From the NCBI GenBank assembly GCA_017960565.1, contig JAGCYY010000029.1, positions 1 through 32,709 on the forward strand: DNA of 32,709 nt, read 5' to 3'. Positions 23,312-30,944 of the stretch are shown one piece after another. The first letter of the stretch is position 1. The number at the start of each line of letters is the position of its first letter. The notes under the pieces were generated by a model that was not told the origin of the DNA, searched no databases, and saw only the letters and a program-made list of their open reading frames with translations. Source of the DNA: a bacterium. GTDB lineage: Bacteria > Bacillota_I > Bacilli_A > Izemoplasmatales > UBA1188. Made by a program: the position numbers and the translations under genes.

Positions 23312-23378
23312 TGGCAAAACTAGCGTAAGCTAGCGACGCAAAGCTATAGGGTCTAAATAAAAAAGACAGCCAGTTGCA
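23312..23378 (+). promoter_or_regulatory. Cyclic-di-GMP-I (GEMM) riboswitch, copy 2
   Basis: It is identical to copy 1 over the 66-base core (23313-23378) except for one base in the tetraloop (GTAA instead of GCAA), which keeps the GNRA pattern. GACGCAAAGC is at 23335-23344. The aptamer is followed by its own terminator and the second exported-protein pair. Confidence 0.93.
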
Positions 23379-23418
23379 CAATCACAAATGTTTTTTGTGT
23401 AAAAAAGGCTGTCTTTTT
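23359..23418 (+). terminator. Riboswitch-controlled terminator, copy 2
   Basis: GACAGCC (23365-23371), extended by upstream A's, pairs perfectly with GGCTGTC (23407-23413) and the following TTTTT. As in copy 1 the 5' arm belongs to the aptamer, predicting an ON switch. The loop sequence differs from copy 1, while pairing is kept. Confidence 0.88.
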
Positions 23419-23442
23419 AATTTGTACGAAAGGAGGAAAGCA

Positions 23443-24387
23443 ATGGAAATATCACGCAAGAAAAAACTAACATCCGCTATTGTAAGCCTATCTTTTGCAT
23501 TTTTAATAACCGTTCTTTCTATCCTATTCTTTACTGATTATACATTAGGTTGGTTCTCTGAAAATAAAAAAGTAGCATCTAATGGTTTTGTGATACAAAC
23601 AGAAAAAAATAGCCAAGTAACAACTCTATCAACTTATGCATTTAGATATGATGGTATGTATGGCGCTATTTGTATACCTATTGAAGATAACACTGAAATA
23701 GCTATGTCAGAATACGATGTTATCTTTACTGATAAAAACGTTAATACTCCGTTGTTTTTTAGAGTCGTTGCAAGAGGTGTTCCATCAACAGGTGGTTCAA
23801 TAACTGTAACAATACCTTGTACAACACCAACATATTCACTCAACTCTGCTGTTTCCACTTTTAATGATGGGAAAAATACACTTGATGTTTTATCGAACCT
23901 TGTAACTTGTAAACTAGGATTTGGACTTATGCTAAACGAAGAAAAAGTAGTGGACAATTTTATTCCTGTTGGAACTACTACTTCAAGAGTAAGTTCAAAT
24001 ATTTCAATATTTACTGGTGTTCGTGATCTAATGACTAAAAATAAAATGGCAGAAAACAAAGTAGAATCCGGCAAATTTATAAACAAAGAAGAATTTGATG
24101 ACGATGGAAACATTGTCTCTGCAGAAAAAACCACTACAACTATCTCTCTAACAATCTCTTATGAAGATTATGAAGAATATCTCTGTGGTGTAGTGATAGA
24201 TGAAGAAACAAAAGAAATCACAGAATATGATTACAATGCAGAAGTTAAAGACTGTTTAGTATTCTATATAGAATTTGATTATGATGACAATCTAATCAAT
24301 TTATTTAGACAGCACACCGAAGAAAGTGGACTCGCTGAATTTAGAAACGATATAGGTGTAATATCTATTCAAGATAATAGAGGCTAG
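23443..24387 (+). CDS. Exported protein of cassette 2 with W-F-S motif (about 314-aa family)
   Basis: A 314-aa paralog of the protein at 15784. The hydrophobic segment (about residues 9-34) ends in D-Y-T-L-G-W-F-S-E-N (W37), followed by KKVASNGFVIQTE. Shared blocks are AFRYDGMYGAIC, MSEYDVIFTDKNVNTPLFFRV, ITVTIPC, FTGVRDLM and FYIEFDYDDNLINLFRQHT. I start it at the ATG at 23443, which has a strong SD (AAAGGAGG, 23429-23436) and lines up with the paralog; an open frame reaching back to 23374 would begin inside the riboswitch terminator. It is one base from the giant gene that follows. Its function is unknown. It could be a partner, minor fibre subunit or export helper for the giant protein. 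Confidence 0.87.
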   Translation: MEISRKKKLTSAIVSLSFAFLITVLSILFFTDYTLGWFSENKKVASNGFVIQTEKNSQVTTLSTYAFRYDGMYGAICIPIEDNTEIAMSEYDVIFTDKNVNTPLFFRVVARGVPSTGGSITVTIPCTTPTYSLNSAVSTFNDGKNTLDVLSNLVTCKLGFGLMLNEEKVVDNFIPVGTTTSRVSSNISIFTGVRDLMTKNKMAENKVESGKFINKEEFDDDGNIVSAEKTTTTISLTISYEDYEEYLCGVVIDEETKEITEYDYNAEVKDCLVFYIEFDYDDNLINLFRQHTEESGLAEFRNDIGVISIQDNRG

Positions 24388-24388
24388 A

Positions 24389-27300
24389 ATGAAAAAAATA
24401 AGATTGAAATCACTTAAATTTATCTTAATAGTCGCACTTATACTAGGTACGCTAACTACCTCTGTTTTTGCATGGTTTTCAGCTAAGTTCAACACTATAT
24501 CAACCAAGATCACCGGAAGTATCGTATTTGAATATTTCCATGCTGGTAATGGAACAAAAGAAAACCCATTCATAATCACAAGACCAATTCACTACTATCA
24601 CATGGTAGAGTTCTTCCAAAGAACCACAAATCTTAGTATAGGAAATGATGAATATGCAAGTTTTGGTAAGGAATTTATATATTTCCAAATAGGGTGTCCT
24701 CTTGCACAACTCGCTGACCCAACAAACACCAGTGCACCAGTTGATGAAGATGACTGGTATGTATTCGATTACTCAAATACTGGTGGTGTTATTGAATATA
24801 ATGGCAACGGCATAAAAGTTGGTACAACCAGCGCAACCGCATCAAAAACCTTAAATATGGCTTATTATTCTGGTGAAAGAGCCCTTATGCCAATCGGTTC
24901 ATCAGAAGTTCCTTTCCTCGGAACTATTGATGGTCATAAGATGGTTGTTGATAATTTACATATTGTTTCAAGTTCAATAGTAAATGTCGTAGATGATCTT
25001 GGAGTTGTTACATCTAATGTCTTAAGAAATACTTGTGATATTGGTGTTTTTGGTTGTGTATCACCAGGAATTGATTTAAATGAAGATGGCAAAATAGAAG
25101 ACGATGAAGAAAACGATCTCTTCGAACAAACAACAATCAAAAACATCTATATAACTAACGCAACAATCGACCTAGAATCTACTGCCACAACTACACAAAT
25201 GGTATCAGGTACTCCGCTCATTCCAGATGCTGAAGGAAACCTAATAGAGGTACACTCAAACGATTTCCACCACGTAAACAACGATGGTGAAGTTGATCCA
25301 AATGCACCTGAAGCAGCTTATGTTGGTTATGTTGCAGGACACGTTTATTCAACAAATAAAATCACTGATGTATATATAAATAACTCTAAAATAGTTGGTG
25401 GAACACGTTCTATGAGTGGTTATGGCTATTTTGGTCTAATTATTGACCCAGAAACCAACGAAGCCGTATCTGCCCTTGGTTCACAAATCGCTAACATCTA
25501 CACACAAGGCGATGAAAGCGGATTCGGTGGTAGTATTGGTATGACCGAATTATTTACAAGACTAGGAGATATTAGAACAAATTTAACAACAAATATCAAA
25601 AACATAACTGCAGAAACAGTTATTGTTGACGAAGTTTCTGGCAACACAACAAGGATTGCAACTCAATATGCAAACGCTGATGCATATAATCCAAGTTCCA
25701 CTAGTGAAAAAATCCAATATTATTATGATCCTGCAGCAGGTTTATACTATTTATATTTTAGAGGAAGCAACACTAATGGTTTTAACTATTTTTGGGGCGA
25801 AAACACCAATCTAAATACTAAAACAGTCACTACAATCACATATGAAAAAGATTCTGAAACCGGCACTTATAAAATGGTTGAAGGATATATTGTTAAAGAA
25901 GGAGAAAACAATTATCTCGGTGTTGATGCACAAGTTGGTGGCACTATAAACTATGTTTCAACAACAAGTAGTAATGCAATCGTTCTTTCTTTTGATCAAA
26001 GTAATCACCTCTATTTCAATGTTAAGGTACCATATGCACAACAATATGACTATCCATATAATGACAACGAAAACGGTGTGGGATATATAGAGAATATTTA
26101 TTATTTAAATGCCACAAACAGTTATATGGGTGTTAATATTTCAACAACCGGAACAACTACATGGGCATTTGATGAATCTAATAGGCTCTATACAACAAAT
26201 GACAACACAAGATACTATATAGACTACAACAATGGTGCTTGGTATTTAACATCACAAACAACTTTTTATTATTTTAAAGACGATGAAGGAAATTTCTTAA
26301 CTGTAAATGGCACTTCAATTCAAAATACAGAGACAGAAGGAAATGCATCAAAAGTTAGACTTTCAACTCCAAATGGCACTACCACTATCTCAACAATCAT
26401 AAATAATAATAGATATTACTTTAGAAATAATAATGGTAATTTAGAATTAAGTACCACAAATAATAATAACCAATGGTCTTACGACAGTACAACCGGTGGA
26501 TATTATGTAACAATCAGTTCAACAAGATATTACATAGTATTCGATGATGGCACTTGGAGATTAAAACCTCTTGGGTTTGACTATAAGCTTTATAATGGAA
26601 ACAATTATTTAACCGCAACAAACGCAACCACTATAAACAACACTACAAATTCTGGAACTGCAACTTATTGGAATATGGATCCAGATCAAGAGTCAACAAC
26701 CATTTCAACCATTTATAATGGCACCGTTGCTTATCTTGGAATAAATAACGGCGCTCTTGCCCTCAACGCATCTTATAGTGGAACCGAGTGGACAAAAGAT
26801 GAAAATGATAAATATTATACAACATATCAAAACACAAGATTCTATCTTGGATATGATAATGGCTGGAAAGTTAGTTATTCAGGGTACAAAATCTATAGTG
26901 GTAATTATTATCTAAACGCATCTTCAACAACACAAATTAATGCAATAAATACAGGTGCAGCAAACGCATCTACATGGATTTTTGATCCAGATGCCACTAC
27001 AACTGAATTCTATACATTTGTAGGTGGAACAAAGGTTTATCTTGCAAGAAACAACTATAGTATTGCAGCTAGCACAACTCCAATTACTTGGACAAAAGAA
27101 AGCACAGGAAGATACTTTATCACAGTAGATGTAAACTTATATCTTGCACTCAAAAACAATGCTTGGGTTTTAGATTATCAAGGATATAAAATCTCTAATG
27201 GTGCTACAAACTACTTAACTGCAACACGCGCAACTGCATTTGGCAATGCAACAGAAGCTAATGCCCTAGTTTGGATATTAGATACAAGCGCTCAAACCAC

Positions 27301-30300
27301 AACCATCTCAACAATCTATAGTGGCACTAGAACATATCTTGGTATAAACAACAATGCTTTAGCCCTAAATACCTCATATAGTGGCACTCAATGGACAAAA
27401 GATGCTAATGGCAGATATTATAGAGAAATAGCTGGTGAAAAAGCATATATTGTTTATAGCAACAATAGCTGGAGAATTCAATTCCAAGGATACAAGATTT
27501 CTAATGGTGCTACAAACTACTTAACTGCAACAAGCGCAACCGCATTTGGTAATGCAACAGAAGCTAATGCCCTAGTATGGTTCTTAGATACAAGCGCTCA
27601 AACCACAACCATCTCAACAATCTATAATGGTACAAAAACATATCTTGGTTTAAACAATAATAATGTTTTAGCTCTCAACGCATCTTATAGTGGAACCGAG
27701 TGGACAAAAGAAGATAACGCATATTATAGAATTGGTTCAGACGGATTGAAGTACTATGTTACATATGATAATGGTTGGAAAGCAGTTATTAACACTTATA
27801 CTATTAAAGATAATAGTGGAAACTACTTCCTAAATGCATCAAGTGCAACAGCCATAAGCAATGCCACAACAGCTGCAAATGCAGGTAAATGGATTTTAGA
27901 TCCGAATGCAGCAACTACTACTATCTCAATTGTTTATAGTGGCACTAGAACATATCTTGGTATAAATAATAATGAAGAATTAGCCCTCAACGCATCTTAT
28001 AGCGGAACTCAGTGGACAAAAGATGGAAACACTTATTATACAACTTATAATGGAATTAACTATTATCTAACATATGGCTATAATGCATGGAGAGTCCTTC
28101 CAAAGGAATATATTTCAATTAGAATGTTAAACCTTTATATGGGAGCATATAGTGCAACAGCAGTTCGTTCTTTTACAACAACAAGCAACCAAACTGAGTT
28201 CTATAAAGATTCTCAAAATAGATATTATGTGTTCTATAGTAATACAAAATCATATATTACAAAAAATGCTAACCAACAAGTGACTCTAAGTACTAATGTT
28301 GCGAATGCATTGACTTTAATAAGAGATGGTAACAAAATTTACGATTATAATGAACCATCTAGATTTATCGCAGTAACAGGTACTGCAACGGATTCTAGTA
28401 CAGTTTGGCAGTTTGTTGAATGTCACGCTATCGGTGATGGAAATGGAAACTATCTTCAAGTAACTGGTACAAACACTAATAGTTTTGGCAACACTACTAG
28501 TTTTGCAAATGCTACTAAATTCTTGTTTATCGGAACAACAACAAGAACAATCGCAACTATTAGAAATAACCAAGTTTATTATTTAGGAAGTTATAACAAC
28601 AATCTTCAAGTAAGTAATACATCAACTGCTTGGACTGTTTCAAGCGACTCTATTGTATATAACAATAGAAACCTAAGATACAACGGTACTTGGGGCCTTC
28701 AACAACCAACAACGTGGTATGTATTAAAGAATGGAGACAACTATTTAGGTTATTCTTCAAATACTAATTTAACTGCAACAACAATTGATTCAAATAATCT
28801 TGTACTGTTCAGTACACAACCAGGAAATAACAATACAGACGTTACTGTTACTTTAGGTAACACAGGAACAACAAGATATCTATATTATAATGGCGATGGA
28901 TCAGCAATCACGATGGCTGCAAATTCAACAAACAATTATACAAATCACTGGCGTTATAGGGCCGCTAATGGTTTTCACTGGTATGTTAGTAATAATGCTA
29001 GGTATTCTGTTTATTACAATGGAAGCAACTGGGTTGTAAGTTCAACAACCCCAGCAACCTTGTCTACATTCGAAACCTATACTGATCCAAGTTTTAGAAT
29101 TAGTCTAGAGGATGGTGATTTTACTGATGTTACTATTAACGAAGCTAATAAAACATATGCTCAAACAATAAACCCTTCTGTGGCAAGTAAAGATTTAACT
29201 ATAACAGCAACAGTAGAAAATCTTACAACAGTTTTATATAATCCTACATTCAGTTTCTCAACTTCGAACTATTCTGGAGTACTTTCTTTCGATAACATTA
29301 GAATAGAAATGATCTATGCAATAAAAGACTCTATATCACTTATGATAGACAGAAGCTTATCTGAACAAAGATTATTCACAATTACAAGCACTGTTAGCGG
29401 ACAGCCAACAGGTCTTACAACATTCATGCCTATTCGTATTCCAACTAACGAAGACTCAGATTATGATTCAAATAATGCTTTCAAAGCTTCCTTAAAGAAT
29501 ACGGGATATATTATAGGTGGCGGTAAATATTTTGAAAACAACAACTCTGTAGGTGATATCCGTGTATCAAGATACGCACTGGCAAATATTAACTCTTATG
29601 CAAATTATAAAAACAGGGAAAATTATTATCAATATCTCTACACTGTGACCGATGATGGAAATGGCGGAATGACAAATAGAGCATTAACCACCAATGACAT
29701 AAGTAAATTCATATCATTTAATGATAGAACCGTTGTCGTGAAGGATGAAAATGGAGAACACAACGAAACATATGATGGTGCATTAACACAATTTAATGCA
29801 ATGATTACTAATTATGCAGATGGTCTCCACTTCATGAATGCTGCAATATCTAAGAATAATATAATTACAGTTCCTCAAGTAACAATACTCAATAGGAATT
29901 ATTATAATTATCAACTACCAGGTGACTGTATCGACTTTAAGGTATTAAAACGTGGTGCAATAAGTTTCTTTGCGGGTGAATACTTCACTGGAAACAACGC
30001 ATTCTTCTCACTTCATCAGATATTTAGAGATAATGATCAAAACATCTCTGATATCAAAGAAATTCAATATGTTTATAAATATAAACCTGTTGAATTAGGA
30101 CTTGCTGATTATATTTATCTATATAAGGATGGAACGTATGGAAGAATTAACCAAAAAACCAGTGAATTCGAAGTTGTTAATTATGATGATATCGATAACT
30201 TATCAACCTATTACGAGATAGTGTTTAACACTGACTGGATTACTAACCCAACCGGTGTCCAAAAAAGAACCAACGACAATCAAAATAGAGTATATTATTT

Positions 30301-30877
30301 TGAAATACCATGTAACAAAGGTGAATATGCCCTTGGTTCGGTTGATGGAAAAATCGGTGCTTACTTACTATACCTCGATATCGCTGCCAATGGTGGTGAT
30401 GAAGTTGAGTCAGTAGTAAGTGGACAAGAAAACAATAAAATTCCTACCTTCAAAGTTGACTTTAGAAGTCCTAAATACGAAAACTATGAAGACGAAGAAC
30501 TTGAATTCGCTATAATTCAGCTTTTCATCAATTGCCCACTAGAATCAGGCGCTGAAAATAGAGAAATAGATGAAAGATTATTCAGTGTTAATGTTGTGTA
30601 TGATAGAGATGAAACGGGCAATGGAATATATTCATCCGGTATCTATAATATCTATATAACGAACAAGATACCTGGTGCGACGGCGAAGATTAGTGTCTTC
30701 TTAATTGATAATGATGATGATATAATGACACCATTCCCTTATGCATATAGAATTATCTACACTAATACAGAAAATACTAACACCATTATTACCAACATTG
30801 CGGATCTCGATTTCTATCAGTCTATAGGTACGTTTGAAATACCTAGTGTTGGTACTGCGGCAGAAGTAACTTACTAA
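24389..30877 (+). CDS. Giant exported repeat protein of cassette 2 (putative adhesin or matrix protein)
   Basis: A 2162-aa paralog of the protein at 16729 with the same order of parts. A hydrophobic segment (residues 9-29) ends in S-V-F-A-W-F-S. The beta-helix-like N-terminal domain (about 40-440) has the calcium-type loop D229-L-N-E-D-G234. Six repeats of 100-105 aa (residues 627-1240) are followed by degenerate copies to about residue 1560. The C-terminal domain contains CIDFKVLKRGAISFFAGEYF, FFSLHQIFRD, NKGEYALGSVDGKIGAYLLYLDIAANGGDEV and a final YQSIGTFEIPSVG. The N- and C-terminal domains are much closer to the paralog than the repeats. Two adjacent repeats here are nearly identical at the DNA level (see the repeat at 27182). 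No sortase signal is seen. A surface role under cyclic-di-GMP control is inferred. Confidence 0.85.
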   Translation: MKKIRLKSLKFILIVALILGTLTTSVFAWFSAKFNTISTKITGSIVFEYFHAGNGTKENPFIITRPIHYYHMVEFFQRTTNLSIGNDEYASFGKEFIYFQIGCPLAQLADPTNTSAPVDEDDWYVFDYSNTGGVIEYNGNGIKVGTTSATASKTLNMAYYSGERALMPIGSSEVPFLGTIDGHKMVVDNLHIVSSSIVNVVDDLGVVTSNVLRNTCDIGVFGCVSPGIDLNEDGKIEDDEENDLFEQTTIKNIYITNATIDLESTATTTQMVSGTPLIPDAEGNLIEVHSNDFHHVNNDGEVDPNAPEAAYVGYVAGHVYSTNKITDVYINNSKIVGGTRSMSGYGYFGLIIDPETNEAVSALGSQIANIYTQGDESGFGGSIGMTELFTRLGDIRTNLTTNIKNITAETVIVDEVSGNTTRIATQYANADAYNPSSTSEKIQYYYDPAAGLYYLYFRGSNTNGFNYFWGENTNLNTKTVTTITYEKDSETGTYKMVEGYIVKEGENNYLGVDAQVGGTINYVSTTSSNAIVLSFDQSNHLYFNVKVPYAQQYDYPYNDNENGVGYIENIYYLNATNSYMGVNISTTGTTTWAFDESNRLYTTNDNTRYYIDYNNGAWYLTSQTTFYYFKDDEGNFLTVNGTSIQNTETEGNASKVRLSTPNGTTTISTIINNNRYYFRNNNGNLELSTTNNNNQWSYDSTTGGYYVTISSTRYYIVFDDGTWRLKPLGFDYKLYNGNNYLTATNATTINNTTNSGTATYWNMDPDQESTTISTIYNGTVAYLGINNGALALNASYSGTEWTKDENDKYYTTYQNTRFYLGYDNGWKVSYSGYKIYSGNYYLNASSTTQINAINTGAANASTWIFDPDATTTEFYTFVGGTKVYLARNNYSIAASTTPITWTKESTGRYFITVDVNLYLALKNNAWVLDYQGYKISNGATNYLTATRATAFGNATEANALVWILDTSAQTTTISTIYSGTRTYLGINNNALALNTSYSGTQWTKDANGRYYREIAGEKAYIVYSNNSWRIQFQGYKISNGATNYLTATSATAFGNATEANALVWFLDTSAQTTTISTIYNGTKTYLGLNNNNVLALNASYSGTEWTKEDNAYYRIGSDGLKYYVTYDNGWKAVINTYTIKDNSGNYFLNASSATAISNATTAANAGKWILDPNAATTTISIVYSGTRTYLGINNNEELALNASYSGTQWTKDGNTYYTTYNGINYYLTYGYNAWRVLPKEYISIRMLNLYMGAYSATAVRSFTTTSNQTEFYKDSQNRYYVFYSNTKSYITKNANQQVTLSTNVANALTLIRDGNKIYDYNEPSRFIAVTGTATDSSTVWQFVECHAIGDGNGNYLQVTGTNTNSFGNTTSFANATKFLFIGTTTRTIATIRNNQVYYLGSYNNNLQVSNTSTAWTVSSDSIVYNNRNLRYNGTWGLQQPTTWYVLKNGDNYLGYSSNTNLTATTIDSNNLVLFSTQPGNNNTDVTVTLGNTGTTRYLYYNGDGSAITMAANSTNNYTNHWRYRAANGFHWYVSNNARYSVYYNGSNWVVSSTTPATLSTFETYTDPSFRISLEDGDFTDVTINEANKTYAQTINPSVASKDLTITATVENLTTVLYNPTFSFSTSNYSGVLSFDNIRIEMIYAIKDSISLMIDRSLSEQRLFTITSTVSGQPTGLTTFMPIRIPTNEDSDYDSNNAFKASLKNTGYIIGGGKYFENNNSVGDIRVSRYALANINSYANYKNRENYYQYLYTVTDDGNGGMTNRALTTNDISKFISFNDRTVVVKDENGEHNETYDGALTQFNAMITNYADGLHFMNAAISKNNIITVPQVTILNRNYYNYQLPGDCIDFKVLKRGAISFFAGEYFTGNNAFFSLHQIFRDNDQNISDIKEIQYVYKYKPVELGLADYIYLYKDGTYGRINQKTSEFEVVNYDDIDNLSTYYEIVFNTDWITNPTGVQKRTNDNQNRVYYFEIPCNKGEYALGSVDGKIGAYLLYLDIAANGGDEVESVVSGQENNKIPTFKVDFRSPKYENYEDEELEFAIIQLFINCPLESGAENREIDERLFSVNVVYDRDETGNGIYSSGIYNIYITNKIPGATAKISVFLIDNDDDIMTPFPYAYRIIYTNTENTNTIITNIADLDFYQSIGTFEIPSVGTAAEVTY
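26267..28108 (+). repeat. Six in-frame repeats of about 100 codons in giant protein 2
   Basis: Unit boundaries fall at 26267, 26582, 26885, 27185, 27491 and 27797, ending at 28108. Lengths are 105, 101, 100, 102, 102 and 104 codons. The number and order of units match giant protein 1, including the longer first unit of 105 codons. The array therefore predates the cassette duplication. Confidence 0.85.
27182..27636 (+). repeat. Near-identical DNA repeat pair, 306-bp period
   Basis: A block of about 150 bp beginning at 27182 recurs at 27488 with only a handful of differences (for example ...GCTACAAACTACTTAACTGC... is identical in both). Protein-level neighbours in the array are far less alike. 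This indicates recent duplication or gene conversion within the array. Confidence 0.85.
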
Positions 30878-30888
30878 TCATCTTATAG

Positions 30889-30920
30889 AGGCGTTTCTTT
30901 AAAGAAGCGCCTTTTCTTTT
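30889..30920 (+). terminator. Terminator after cassette 2
   Basis: AGGCGTTTCTTT (30889-30900) pairs with AAAGAAGCGCCT (30901-30912) with one G-U pair and a TTAA turn, followed by TTTCTTTT. Confidence 0.9.
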
Positions 30921-30925
30921 ATATA

Positions 30926-30934
30926 TGTTATAAT
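30926..30934 (+). promoter_or_regulatory. Extended -10 promoter element just upstream of the intron
   Basis: TGTTATAAT is the same perfect extended -10 seen before rnfC. Transcription would start about 30941, within a few bases of the intron 5' end. No -35 is visible; that position lies in the preceding terminator. Confidence 0.5.
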
Positions 30935-30944
30935 AATTTTGAGG

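Larger units (their letters stand above)
15651..30877 (+). repeat. Tandem duplication of a riboswitch-exported protein-giant protein cassette
   Basis: Two head-to-tail units of about 7.5 kb (15651-23112 and 23312-30877) share gene order, riboswitch, export motif, repeat number and domain order. Each has its own promoter region and terminator, so they can be expressed independently while answering to the same signal. Confidence 0.9.

Noticed and set aside
23374..23442. Longer N-terminus for the small protein of cassette 2
   Set aside because: These codons lie in the riboswitch terminator, have no SD of their own and have no counterpart in the paralog; the ATG at 23443 has a strong SD.
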